Source: Theocolax elegans
Lineage: Eukaryota; Arthropoda; Insecta; Hymenoptera; Cerocephalidae
Direction of reading: 5' to 3'
Length of the DNA stretch: 64,000 bases
NCBI GenBank assembly: GCA_026168455.1
Contig: CM047427.1
Span: 9,356,835-9,420,834 of the forward strand
This document shows, one piece after another, positions 1 through 11,559 of the stretch; within the stretch, counting starts at the first letter, position 1, and each line of letters opens with the position of its first letter. Below the pieces are notes generated by a model, which did no database searches, was not told the origin of the DNA, and saw only the letters and a list, made by a program, of their open reading frames with translations. The translations under genes were made by a program, and so were the position numbers.

Positions 1-314
1 CATTTAAAACTTGGGAAACTGTTATTCACCACGTGGAAAAGAAATTTTCACCTGATGGAAAAGAGGTCAATTGTAAGATTTGCGGCGAAGGATTTACATC
101 TTTTGAAGATTTTAAAATTCATCTTCTGTTATGTGAAAATAGTGAGAAATATCACGTATGCAAATCATGTTTGTTTCGGACATATCATATCGAAGAGTTC
201 GAAAAGCATCTTAAGTCATTGATATGTAGTAAATGCCGAAATTGCAAAAGAATTTTTGAAAACAAAAGTGGATTACAAAAGCACTTAGGTTTTTGCAATA
301 AGATGTATTTGTAA
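1..314 (+). CDS. C2HC/C2H2 zinc-finger protein, 3' terminal exon (partial)
   Basis: The reading frame is open from base 3 to the TAA at 312-314, so this is the end of an exon that starts before the window. The visible ~104 residues carry three finger-like units. CKIC...H-x3-C and CRNC...HLGFC both follow C-x2-C-x12-H-x3-C, and the middle unit CKSC...H-x5-C is looser. Fingers ending in Cys are C2HC type, which can bind DNA or protein. Spacing between fingers is irregular and there are no TGEKP linkers, so this is not a standard KRAB-like array. The chain stops nine residues after the last finger. Family membership is clear from the motifs; the specific gene is not recognised. Confidence 0.75.
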   Translation, partial: FKTWETVIHHVEKKFSPDGKEVNCKICGEGFTSFEDFKIHLLLCENSEKYHVCKSCLFRTYHIEEFEKHLKSLICSKCRNCKRIFENKSGLQKHLGFCNKMYL

Positions 315-354
315 TAGTCGTATCTTAACAAACCGATGTATGTGCTTTTGTGTT

Positions 355-360
355 AATAAA
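355..360 (+). terminator. Polyadenylation signal of the zinc-finger gene
   Basis: AATAAA lies 41 bases after the stop codon of the zinc-finger exon and is followed by an AT-rich stretch. A very short 3' UTR is implied. Confidence 0.5.
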
Positions 361-2245
361 AAATGCGTTTATAATTTATAAAAACTTAATATTTATTTCA
401 TTGATTTACAGTAAGTAATACAAACTATATACTTTTCAAAATCCCATAAATTACAAGTAAATAGTAGAAGTAGAACGAATGTTGGCAAACAAATGTTGGC
501 AGACGAATATTAATCTCTACTTCTCAAGGTAATTAATCTACTTTGACTCGTAAAATGTTGCTTTATCGGTAATGAAATTAAGATGCTTAAACTTTTTAGT
601 AAATAAGAAATAAAATAATGTGTAAAATTACTTTTACGAATTAAAACATGTAAATAAATATATTATATACACGTACAATTTATAACTGTAAATATAAAGA
701 ACTTAACTAATTCAATGTGCTATGAAAATCTGATATTACTAACACAGTATCATTTGCATCCATTGTGATTTTATTGACAATTTGAGACACCCACAAATGA
801 TGCTATCTCAAAGCATAAAGATACCGATTAGTTTTTCATTGGTAAATGTGTACAATCAAGTAATTTGGTAAAATTGCACGCTTGTGATAATTATTAATTC
901 GTAATTAAGCTTGTGATATTTTTTTTCAATGCAACACAAACAATTTTTACTACTGCGACGTCACGCACTAAAGCTCACCAATCCAAAATCTAAAAAATGT
1001 ACATATTTTAAAATATTTCGAGAAAAATGGTTTAAAACGTTTTTATATAAACAAGGTCTTATAACTCTATAAATAATCATAAACTTAAACTTTTAAAAAT
1101 GTATGTATGATCTTTATTATTTTAAGGTATTTATTTTATCGGACAGTTTATTGGAATCTACGATAACATCATTTTTTCAGACATTTTTATAATACATTGT
1201 TATTGAAAGGACAAGTCATTCTTTGAATGCTAAACTTCTCTATTTTGATATAGTGACTTCTACCATATTTTACCTATGAAGGTTGTTTGAGTATTTAGTT
1301 AAATTGTATAAATCTTGACGTACGATAGACAGCATAAAGATGTGCAATATAAATATAATTAAAATTATAATTAATGTACAAGATATCGAAGACTGCGAGT
1401 TTCAGACAATTTTGTAACTTTTAAAGGTTATATTCCTACAAATAAATTATTTATTTTTAATGTAATAGAAAGTTTCAAAATCTTTATGTTTTGCTCAAAT
1501 CATACTTAATGTCGATAATTCACACAGTTAAGTATAGTGAAGAAAGGAAAATTAGTAAAGTGAAGAGAGCACGGATAGAGTATATTTATATGTATAATTT
1601 AATAATTTAAGCATGATAATGCAATTAAACAGCATCTAATGGTTTGATTGTTAAAAGCAGTTGTATTTTGATTTTAACTGTACGACTGACAAAGGGACCA
1701 GAGTTTTTAGTTCACAAATATTGACCTCTTTGAAAAATTTAGGGGAAAAGATGTTTTGCACAGATAAAAAAATTAAAACTAATAAACTAAGAGTTATCAC
1801 TTAAAGTGTGAGAGTAACGTGAAAACAGTTCCAAAATATCATTTCACTTCTTTTTAAAATATAAAATTCATGCGCTATGTCTACTTTCAAGATTTGTCAC
1901 CTCTATAATTTGAAATTTCGTTGTTTTAATCAGCTCACTGGATTTAAATATTATATCCGACTTTAACAAATTTGTAATATACCAAAAACGTTTAAATTAA
2001 AGCTTATTGCGATTAAAGTTATTTCGATTTGAGGAAAAATTTTTTTCGCCTAAGCTAATCCAATCCCAATCCCGAGACATGCACAGAGTAAAGAATCATG
2101 TCTCTCAGTTTTATAAATCGATCAACTTCCCAGAAGTTCTGAAATCTCCTCGTAAGTCAAGTAACATTATAATAATCAATTCGTCTTGAATACCTTGGAA
2201 TGTAATATTATTGTTTAAAATTAAACGTGTTTGACAACATGACTT
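361..2245. other. Intergenic AT-rich DNA, no gene seen
   Basis: Between the converging zinc-finger gene and the CUB gene. The sequence is strongly AT-rich with stops in all frames and no exon with a good splice site. The short ORF at 2007-2189 has no coding character. Confidence 0.6.
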
Positions 2246-2252
2246 TTTATTA
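2246..2252 (-). terminator. Polyadenylation signal of the CUB gene
   Basis: TTTTATT on the + strand reads AATAAAA on the - strand, about 120 bases beyond the CUB stop codon. It is the first such signal after the stop. Confidence 0.4.
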
Positions 2253-2370
2253 AAACTATTAGTTATCGTCCTCTTAAAAAAAGTTAATATCGAAAAGACT
2301 ACCGTGATGAAAGATTCTTTTTACACGTACGTAAAAAAGAATATACACCGTTTAACGTAAACACGGTGTT

Positions 2371-5300
2371 TCATCGTAGTTTCATGGTGCACGGCTGCTG
2401 CACGTAATTCAAACAAAATCCGCGATTGCCATAGTCGTTAGGCGCTTCAGTACCGTCCGTGTGAAACACCAAACGAAACGGCTTCACTGTACCTGAAACG
2501 ACAAAGGTTTACCATTTTTTATCATTGAGTATATATAAGACAAAATATCTTAATTCATACATATTTTCTCGTTGGAATTTCATGAAAAACTAAAATATAT
2601 ATAAATATATCTTATAGCTTGATAAAAGATAATTTTTTTTGACGTCTATTATACATATACGTAATAAAAATGTTGAAAATGGGAATAAAGTCACAATTAT
2701 GTCAGCTATATACATTTGACGGAAACCTGAATGCATATAATTTCGTTCAAAATACCTTCGATTTCTCGAATTTTCGTTATTAATTGTAAACAATAGATAA
2801 ATAAAAATTTGTCTACAAATGATCTTTCATGGATTTAAGATTTCGCCTTGTTTCTTTTCAATCTTTTTCGTGACAATAAAACAGAACGCCGTACACCAAA
2901 GAAGATTTGAAATGATTTTAAAACTAAGTCGTTGTCGCATTAAGCGAATTTATCGGTAGTTGAGCATTAAATTAACGTTAAACCATAAGTTCCAATTAGA
3001 GAAAGTGAAATTGAATTTCCGGTTCGTGATCAAGCGAGTGTGCGCTTACAACGTTGTTTTGCTCATCCATATCTTTATGTTATTTTTTCGTCTTGTCTCG
3101 AGTGGAACCTATTCTTTTTTATTACGTAACGTAAAATAAACAGAAGAAAAGATGAGCGAATGAAGAAGAAGGAGTTGATAGTATTGAACGAGTAATAGAA
3201 CAGTCTATTAAAAATAAAAGTAATTAAACATATAGATATTAGGTAACAAAATTAATGTAAATAATATATATGTTATTAGCACATTTTGTATTATGAGGAT
3301 GTATGTTTTGAATACAGTAAAGATATTAGATAGCCATATTATTTCGATTGACAGTGCAGGCGATCATATTTCGGGATAAGAAAATAGAATGGTTGGATAA
3401 ACGAACAATAGAAATACGTACTGATGATCGAGGTAGAGTTGATGGAAGCCTCGGTGTTAAAAGCACCACCGCAAAGCCGATCGACGCAAGGTACCTGCGA
3501 TCCTGGTTGCCGTCCCGAGTTACCCGCGCAGGGTATCATCAGCCAATCGTTTTGGCACGTTCGATCCGACATCGCGGTGTACTGTCCATTCAACGTGTTT
3601 CCAGAAAGTGTGAACGAGCTACTTCTAGCCATCTGTTGCATCGACGACGGATTCGTCACTGGATTTGTCTGGGCCGTGATCGTCACTGTAATTTTAACCC
3701 AGTCCAATAGCAGGCAATCGATCACTGGACTCAAAAAACAAAACGTAATTAAATAAATATTCACCTCCGTCGTCGCAGGTCATGTACTGAATCCCACAAA
3801 AATTCCTTTCCATCCTGATGCATATGCTGTAGTCCTGGTTGGAGAGCTGCAACCCGACGTTCGGATCGTAATTGAAGGACTTGATTTGACCCGAGACACC
3901 GGTGAAGTACTGCATACATCCCTCCTCGGCTCGAAAAATGCTGCTACAGGGTATTTGAGCGATGCGAACCCGCCAAGACCGATCAAATCCGTTGCCGCTC
4001 GTTACGAAGGACAGGGTCACTGGATTCGTTGGTCCCGTGCCCACGTCGATGTACACTTGTTTTTGATGACAAAATCATACCGTGTGATCACATTGAATTT
4101 ACTCAACCGATAATGTCGTTACGTATTTGCTATATATAAACTTTTAAAAAGATAGTTACAACGAGCAGAGGGAAAATGCTGTTATGTACGACACTAAAAT
4201 ACACGCGGTAACTAACAATATTACTTTTATTAACGAATATAGTGATAAACAAGAGTTTATGCTTACTGTGGTTTCCATTGTTGTTTCCACAAATCGGTGA
4301 AACGGGATTTCCACCTGACACGATGAATTGATCATAGGTGCACAGATTGTTCATAGTCTCCGGTCCGCGTATGTTGAACTGAACGAAATCCAACCTGGTA
4401 ACGCATTAAATGCAAGCATTCGTCGATTAGCTTCAATTATTATACCGTTGAAATGGTTTCGAATGAAAAAGTTAATACATCAATACCTGAATTGGCAAAC
4501 ATCGGGATGAGCTTTGATGATGGTTAGTTGACAAGAGTCGGTACCATCGAACGTCGACGGGTAATTTGGATTGACGAAGTACGTATTGTTGTCGAAAGTC
4601 GATTGACCGCAGGATACGCTAACTATAAGTATATATCAATAATTTAACAATAGATTTAGTAGATATATATCACTCTATTTTGATAATTTAAGTTGGATCG
4701 ATGATGGGACTCAATATAAAAAAAAAAGTTTTTTAGCTGATTGAACTGGTTGTTGTAACTTTTCTACACTATCAAGGAGAGTATCCCAACGATATTTGAG
4801 CTTCTTTTTGTTAATTCAATCTAATCGATCCCACAAGCTTATTATTTCGAATTTAGACTTGAGTACTTATCTTTATTTGTTTTTGGATTATAAGCGATCA
4901 TAGTCAAGGGGTTAAAAAAGAGCGTTAAGAGTCTAAAACTCTGGCTTTCTACATATTTTTATAGTATAGTAAACATATCCTAGATCCGTTTCCCGAAGAT
5001 GTGACATTCACCTTGTAAGTTGGGATGTTGGCAGGTCAGACCCCTTACGCGTACATAGCGAGAAAAGTTTCTGTAAATTTGACTAAACTTTCACTAACGC
5101 GGTAACAGACTGCCGAAACCCAAAAAATTACTGAACTTTTGTCAAGTTTTATTGAACTTTCTAACAGTTTTCTTGAAAGTCTACTCATTTTTACTAAAAG
5201 TTTAGTAATTTTCTTGTGTTTTGACTGTCTGGTTATTGCGCTAATGAAAGTCTAGTAAAATTTACTAAATTTTTTCTGTCCGTGTAGAGGCGTATCGCAA

Positions 5301-6116
5301 TCCGGTACGGTATAAAGGCCAAATGCTAAAATTGTCAAAATTTCAAAATAACAATCAATTGCATTATTATTATGATTTTCAGCTTTATTCAAGTTTTATT
5401 TGGCCAAATAAATTCATTTTGAGTCATTACAGCTAAAAATTTAATTCTTTACGCCTCTAGAAGTTTTCTGATCCTTCTGAATATCATGAAACTCACTGGC
5501 TCCCACCATCGATGTAAAGATAAAATTATTTAAATTTAAATAAGGAATAATGAAGCGAATTCAGTAGCTCGGTTCTCCGTCTCTATGATTTTGACATACC
5601 AATGCAGCAGATTCCGTAGCCGTTGGCGCACAAACCGTTCGACAGTCCACCCCGTTGAGCACATTCGGCTGGAGATATACAGGTGCCGTTTTCCCCTGAC
5701 ATGCCGACGCAAACATTGTTCTCGAACCGTACTAACGTGAAGAGCGAGAGGACTGCGGTAGACGAAAAACGATTGGTCAAATGTTGCAATTTACAATGGA
5801 AAAATAAATGATCGATATAAGCATGCATTAAGACTACTTTTAGAGCTGTAATTTATTAATTATATTACACGCGAAATAGTGCGCGAGAAGAGCTATTTAA
5901 ATACATCTTACGTCTAGGATCGCGAATTGTATTCCTTTGAGCAAGTTTATTGCGATATTGTTGCCCAGATTCCTCGAAAACACGACGCTCGCCAGATTTC
6001 CACAACGGCCTGTTTTGTCTTTCAGGATTACGACTATGCCTCGTACTCTCGAGCTGACGGTCGGCCGAAAGTGCCACCGACGTCATAGCGAATAGGATTA
6101 CCCAAAACAGCTGCAT
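2371..6116 (-). CDS. Secreted CUB-domain protein, seven exons, complete (~425 aa)
   Basis: Coding exons in transcript order: 6116-5912, 5731-5600, 4622-4487, 4394-4267, 4055-3765, 3685-3422, 2492-2371. All junctions are GT-AG and all phases join, giving 1278 nt ending in TGA. Residues 1-18 are a signal peptide (MQLFWVILFAMTSVALSA), so the product is probably secreted. A linker rich in Arg/Asn follows. Exon 2 encodes a compact Cys cluster (CVG..GTC..AEC...GLCANGYGICC). Exons 3-5 hold a CUB-type fold with the typical SCG, NPNYPS, C-LTI and LDF-Q-F motifs. The C-terminal third (exons 5-7) is a second Cys-rich region with CGI-Y-TC, DRLCGG and GFCL-Y-Q-C motifs, a layout I know from uncharacterised insect CUB proteins. 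No protease triad is present. CUB domains bind protein or carbohydrate ligands; the ligand here is unknown. The first exon-6 acceptor (about 3725) would leave an intron of about 41 bp, so I chose the one at 3686. Confidence 0.85.
5052..5286. mobile_element. MITE-like palindromic element in CUB intron 2 (family B, copy 1)
   Basis: The left end and the reverse complement of the right end share TGTAAATTTGACTAAACTTTC / AGTAAATTTTACTAGACTTTC and then GCGGTAACAGACTG-like sequence. TAC begins the left end and GTA closes the right end. There is no ORF. The same terminal sequence, better preserved, occurs at 7961-8170. Ends are approximate. Confidence 0.6.
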
Positions 6117-6238
6117 TTTTTTGAAATTTGCACTTTTAACTTGCGAATGTTCAATAAACTCACGAGGAACTCAGCTCAGAATCGAGGAAGCTCGCGTGTG
6201 TACATCCAGACTGAGAAGCGTCGAACCTCGGGTCTCGT

Positions 6239-6246
6239 GCTTTTAT
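6239..6246 (-). promoter_or_regulatory. TATA-like box upstream of the CUB gene
   Basis: On the - strand the sequence reads AGATAAAAGCACG about 125 bases upstream of the CUB start codon. A start site 25-30 bases downstream would give a 5' UTR of roughly 95 nt. The flanking 6140-6240 is less AT-rich than the rest of the intergenic DNA. Motif match only. Confidence 0.35.
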
Positions 6247-6399
6247 CTACTTGGTTCCTCAGGATTATTCCAATGGAAAGAGAGAACAAACGGGGGAAAA
6301 GTCGGTGAGGAGGTAATTGGACTTGCCGTGTGCACTCGTGTGCGTTGCACTGGAAAAATAATGAAAATTGCAGCTCGCTAAATTCATGGAGAACGACAT

Positions 6400-9300
6400 T
6401 GCCGATATTGGTTCAATAGTGAAGAATTTGTTTGTTAATATATTTTTTACGACAGGTGTTCATATATAATTCCTTTGAAGATGGAGTAAAGATTTCCTTG
6501 ATTATTCTCCACTGGTATATAAACAAGTAGAAGTGTGACGATCGACAGCTCTGCGATAGTACCTAATTTGTAATTTAGTTTTAAATAACAATTACATTAA
6601 GTAGCTGTCATCGTTGAATTTTGTTAATATATTCAATTTTCGTAATTGAGATGTACTCCACCGTTTGTATAGACATAAAATAAAATAAAAGTGTATATTC
6701 GAAATTCAATCGTTTTCACCGACATTCTAACCGTTACTATATACGGCAAAAGCGTGAAAAATTCATAAAAAAACGAACGGTATAATTTTAGTTACATTAG
6801 TAATATATGGGGATTATTTTCTTTCTCCGGACAAAGTCGCATTAAGCATAATTGTTATCAAGTCAATGGAACGTCTTGGGAGGAAAGTGACTGTTTAGTT
6901 AGTTTAACGGTTGCAACTTCCTAATGATACGTTGGTAGGTAATATGATTTGTAGATGTGCTTTTTTTGTAACAGTTTTAACAAACGTTTTCACTTTTTAA
7001 CGACGCAGCCAACCAAATTGCTTAATTTTATGAACCAACCGGTACATCCAGACCGTTTGACAATTCTTATTTGTTTATATCGTGTGTAGCTTATATTTAA
7101 TATCACTGAACAAAACTCAACAATAGTAAACTTGTAGAATCTCTAAAAATTGTTAGAATATAATATTTGTAAAATTACTTTTTGTACGGATAAGTCGCAG
7201 CAACGAAAATGATAAATTAATGTCTCTATTTTTGTTTAAAAGTGTAGGTATGGAAAACTACTTCCGAGGTCTCGGGTAAACGTTCTATAAGGTTAACTAC
7301 GCCAGAACAAAACCAGGAAAGACACGGAAAGTGTTGAAAAAATAAAAGGAATTTGTCACTGTCACGCCAGCGGAACGGTAAATACGAGTGTGCGACTATA
7401 CTGATGCATCAGATCTGAAATTCAAAGGGCAACAAAAGATGGGTATTCTCCTTAGTTTAACAATTTCCTTGTAAGTATAATATGACTAACAATTATTTTC
7501 ACAAGATTTTATTAATCCCAAATATTGAATAATTTTCAGGAATCTTAATTTTTATTTGATTTTATATATTCTCATTATATTTGATATTTATTACGGTTAA
7601 AATATTACTGCTTTTGCAGAATCCTTTGCACTATTTTAAATTATCTGGTTTATTCTAAAATAAAAGTCAAATTAATAAAGTGGATATAGTATTATTTTTG
7701 TAAAAAAAATCTTCTCACGTTATTCATTATTTAGCCTTGAATTGAATATAGAAATAACAACTTTGCAGGTTGTAGATTTTAACGTAAATAAGTAAGTACG
7801 CCCTCAATAAACGAAAAACAAAAACATTCATTATTTTTAATAAAATTAATCATATCACCTACATAAAATAATGATTATGATCCTCTTATTCCATTTTTAA
7901 ATAACAGTCTTCTGACATAATTAATTAATTATATTTATAATAAACTTAAATGCTAACATATGCGAAGAGAAAAATTTTAGTAAATTTTACTAAACTTTCA
8001 TTAACACGGTAACAGACTGCCAGAATTTAAAAAGGTACTACACTTTCATTAACAAATGATAAAAAGTTTAGTAAAATTTAATAAAATGTCCAATGATTTT
8101 TTAGATTTCAGCAATCTGTTACAGCGCTAATGAAAATTTAGTAAAATTTACTGAAACTTTGCTCTTCGCGTAGTTATTTTAACCAATCAGTATTGTCTGT
8201 TTTGGACCAAAATTTGATATAATAAATTTAAACCAAAAGGAAATATATTTACTAATCCTATTACTGCACTGTATGTTTTCTTTATAATATATAGAAAAAA
8301 AACAAAACATAGAAAATACTATTCTGAAAGATGAATACAATAGATATACAAGCGCTCTGAACTAAGTTACTAAAGAATTTCAATACAAATATGATAAACA
8401 TCTTTTTGATAAACATAGCTCAAATCCTAGATAGTTATAATATAGTACATAATTCATTGTAAATTAGGCGAGAAAATATAAGAAAGAGAACAAAATAGTT
8501 TTGGTTTGCATAAGGAGTAATAATAATGTGGAAGAACCACATTGCTATTGCAAATAATCAAACGTAAATTGCAAGACTATTTTTATAAGTTTAGTAAACA
8601 CTTTCGAAATAAGCAAGATAATGAAGAACAGCACTAGAGGTGTCAGCAATATCTACTCTGTAACTATAAACATCTTTTTTTTAAAGGAGGGTTTGCACAA
8701 TATTAAAAAATATTGAATAGACGCAAGTTAGCTCGTAAAAACCGATTAAATTCATACATACATTATGAACATCTTTTGTCTCATTCTTCATAAGTGAACA
8801 GCTTGAACATATTTTGAATCATATTTTTGTGATAGATCATACATCTTTAATTACAGACGAATGCTTATTTTCAATGTTGCAAACATATTGGTGTAAATAG
8901 TAAAACAGACAAAATGAATTTATAAACTATAATATATTTTGTGAGCAGTTTTGATCATATTCTAGCAGTCTATATAAATAAGTAACTTAGAAGGGAAGTA
9001 CACGCACTCCGGGAAACGGATTCCAATTTTGGGATATCTTTCTTAACTAGGAAAAACTGAGTTATTGCTGTCCAATGGCTACTATTACGAAAGTTATTCG
9101 AAATTTAATAATAATTTCAATAAAAATTACTTCCACTTCAATCGCTAATAACTCTAAAACAAATAGAGGTAAATACTTAAACAGAAAACCAGAAGAAAGT
9201 TGAGATCAAACATGTACGATTTAACAAAAGAGAGGCTTAAATCGGTAAATTTGGAGCAAAGATTTGAAGAAAATAAGAAATTGAAGTAATTGAGGCTCAA

Positions 9301-9890
9301 TAAATCAATAAATTTTTCATACTACATCTTGGTTAAAATATCTTCCAGCAACAAGCTGAGATCAAGTAGATACGATATAAAAAAAGAAGACCAAATATTT
9401 TAATTCGGTCAAAATTTACTGAAGATATAAGAATAAGACGAAATTTTTGCCTAAATAGTCCATAAAATTTTAATACTAAATTTTCGTAAAAAGTTTATCT
9501 ATAATTATCTTGAATTGAGATATTTGAGCTTTTTTTCAGATTCAAGTTTGAGTGTTTGTCTCTAATTGCTTCCGAGTTATCAGCAATTAACTGAAGCATA
9601 CTTTTTTCACAATTTTTCAGTAACTGCGTAGAATTTTCATCAAATAGCCTATAAGATTAAATTTCATATGAATTCTTTGGTATTTGTGTACCAAAAAACA
9701 GTTCCCAAAGTTGCAACAAAATTCATGACCTGGAGGGTGAATCCCTCCTTATAAGTTACAACAATAAAAATGAACCAAATCATTTGAAATTTATAATAAA
9801 CTTTTTAAATAAATAATAAATAAAATAAAACAAATATAGGAAGAAACAAATGTATTGAGTAAAAAGAGAGAAATTATGGTTTTTTAAATA
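6400..9890. other. Intergenic AT-rich DNA between CUB and NMD3
   Basis: Apart from the family-B MITE I find no exon. Segment 9000-9760 has loosely repeated phrases (GAGATCAA-(C/G)-A-GTA-GAT occurs twice about 150 bp apart) and resembles decayed repeat DNA, but I could not define ends. Confidence 0.5.
7961..8170. mobile_element. MITE-like palindromic element (family B, copy 2)
   Basis: Terminal inverted repeats start GCGAAGAG and run about 60 bases: AGTAAATTTTAC, TTTCATTA and TAACAGA-TGC blocks occur in the same order in both arms. A TA dinucleotide sits on each side (7959-7960 and 8171-8172), as left by Tc1/mariner-type integration. The interior has no ORF, so the element is non-autonomous. 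Confidence 0.7.
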
Positions 9891-9899
9891 TTTTTTATT
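9890..9899 (-). terminator. Likely polyadenylation signal of NMD3
   Basis: TTTTTTATTT on the + strand reads AAATAAAAAA on the - strand, about 125 bases past the NMD3 stop. AT-rich context makes chance matches common. Confidence 0.35.
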
Positions 9900-10022
9900 T
9901 TTTCTATTATTATGTTAACGTGTTTTGCAGATGTTTCTGCAATCGTGTTAAATATTTAACATTATTTTACAATAATAAAGGAAATATATTCTATTACCTA
10001 TCAAAATTAAATACTTCTTTAC

Positions 10023-11537
10023 TCAAGCTTCAGTCATTTCTGAATCTTCAATAACAAGATCTTCGAGCATCTCTTCCAACGTAATCTGTGGTAATGTGGG
10101 ATCAATACAGCTTGTATCAACTGGAATTTGTTTTCTGTCATCTCGGAATATATTAATCTTTGCTCTCATTTCTGGATCTTCTTCGAGATCTTCCAAAAAG
10201 TCATTGTAATCATGATTTTCGGAGTTCATGTCTACATCTACATTGAGATGCTTCAGTTTCCACAATCTTGCCCTACGACGAGCTGCCTTATCGGAGCCAT
10301 AGTGTTTCTTAATTAAAATAACATCTGGAACTATGTTTTGATCTAGTTTATCAAAACTACTATTATTTACATTATTGTCACCAAGGGCATATCCAAGCGC
10401 TGAATCACCTGGTTTTAAGATACCACCAAGATGAGTTCGAGTATGTATAGTATTTTGGTCAAGACCTAAATCCTCTGCTTTTACTACCCAGACATCAGAA
10501 ATTACGTGTTTATGCGAAATATATCCTTGCCCTGGGAACTTCTTTTTATCTTTTTCTTTCATTGGTTCAATGTCAATGACTATATATTCCTTCAATTGTT
10601 TTGGATTACAGATACTATCAAATTGGTATCTCCAAAAAAGATTTGCATTAACTTCAGCTATTTGGCCTGATGATACATCTATTAGGTGTATACTACTTGT
10701 AACTTTATAAACTAAACAAAGAGGACTTATACCCGCTAAGTGTTGAACCAGTTTCTTTTCTAAACATACTATACTGTCTTTCGAAATAGGTACAATTTCT
10801 ATACTGAAAGTGAATTTATAGTTATAAATATTGCTATGAATGTCGTGCGAAATCAATTTTTTTGAGTGCTGGTAACGACAGGGTAAAACAGAGGTAATAA
10901 AATCAACCATCTTTCTGGCGCTTGATTCGTTGGCAAAGAAAAAGTCAAGACCATCGTGAATTTGTTTGATGGAAACTGTATTTTCATGTGCCTTGTGTTT
11001 TAAAATAAGTTGTTCCAAGTAATAAAATGTCTTCTTATTTATACATTTTTGACGTACTTGAACGGAAGCATTCCAATAGTCCTTTGCTTCAGTTCTATGA
11101 CAATCTTCGCACATTTGGTGATTTATAGTGTACTCGACAACAAAAATTTGTTCCAATACTGTACCAGACATTACTTCACCATGTATAGTGAGCTTAATTT
11201 TTATTCTTTTAGAATGTGGCTCTGTCCAAATGAAACTAGCATCAATAAGTTTGACTCTGTTGAGACCTTTTAATTTCTTTAAACATAAAGCCATAAGTTC
11301 TCGTGACTCTAAGCTCGCTTTTACCCAATCTCCGGGAGGCTGTAAATATCTTTCACAGTTTCTGCAAAAATATAAAACTGCTTGTTTAGGTATACCTGCT
11401 GATATATCAATGGTTGTGCGTACACATCCAGCGCACATGTTGGCAGGATTTGGTTCAATTGGGGTCCCACATTGGCAGCACAGAATTTGAGCTTTGTTGG
11501 GTGCAAGCATTTCAGGTTTTAACTCTGTGAATTCCAT
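10023..11537 (-). CDS. NMD3: 60S ribosomal export protein NMD3
   Basis: A single uninterrupted 504-residue ORF, close to the ~500 aa usual for eukaryotic NMD3. It is an adaptor that binds the pre-60S subunit and links it to the exportin CRM1/XPO1, shuttling between nucleolus, nucleus and cytoplasm. Residues 20-61 carry the paired zinc-binding cysteines (CCQCG, CAGC, CRNC) typical of the NMD3 N-terminus, and a further CEDC lies near residue 142. The middle has the conserved GDWVKASLES and KKTFYYLEQL stretches. The C-terminus is acidic with a leucine-rich LPQITLEEMLEDL segment that fits a CRM1-type export signal. The start codon precedes the first zinc pair by 19 residues, as expected. The ORF is intronless. 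Downstream on the + strand nothing is close, so it is transcribed alone. Confidence 0.95.
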   Translation of the reverse strand: MEFTELKPEMLAPNKAQILCCQCGTPIEPNPANMCAGCVRTTIDISAGIPKQAVLYFCRNCERYLQPPGDWVKASLESRELMALCLKKLKGLNRVKLIDASFIWTEPHSKRIKIKLTIHGEVMSGTVLEQIFVVEYTINHQMCEDCHRTEAKDYWNASVQVRQKCINKKTFYYLEQLILKHKAHENTVSIKQIHDGLDFFFANESSARKMVDFITSVLPCRYQHSKKLISHDIHSNIYNYKFTFSIEIVPISKDSIVCLEKKLVQHLAGISPLCLVYKVTSSIHLIDVSSGQIAEVNANLFWRYQFDSICNPKQLKEYIVIDIEPMKEKDKKKFPGQGYISHKHVISDVWVVKAEDLGLDQNTIHTRTHLGGILKPGDSALGYALGDNNVNNSSFDKLDQNIVPDVILIKKHYGSDKAARRRARLWKLKHLNVDVDMNSENHDYNDFLEDLEEDPEMRAKINIFRDDRKQIPVDTSCIDPTLPQITLEEMLEDLVIEDSEMTEA

Positions 11538-11559
11538 GACTGAAGGTATTTTTATTTAG

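Noticed and set aside
3348..4113. Plus-strand ORFs at 3348-3756 and 3886-4113
   Set aside because: Antisense shadows of CUB exons 5 and 6.
9000..9760. Possible degenerate repeat downstream of NMD3
   Set aside because: Repeated phrases are loose and no ends or ORF can be defined by eye.
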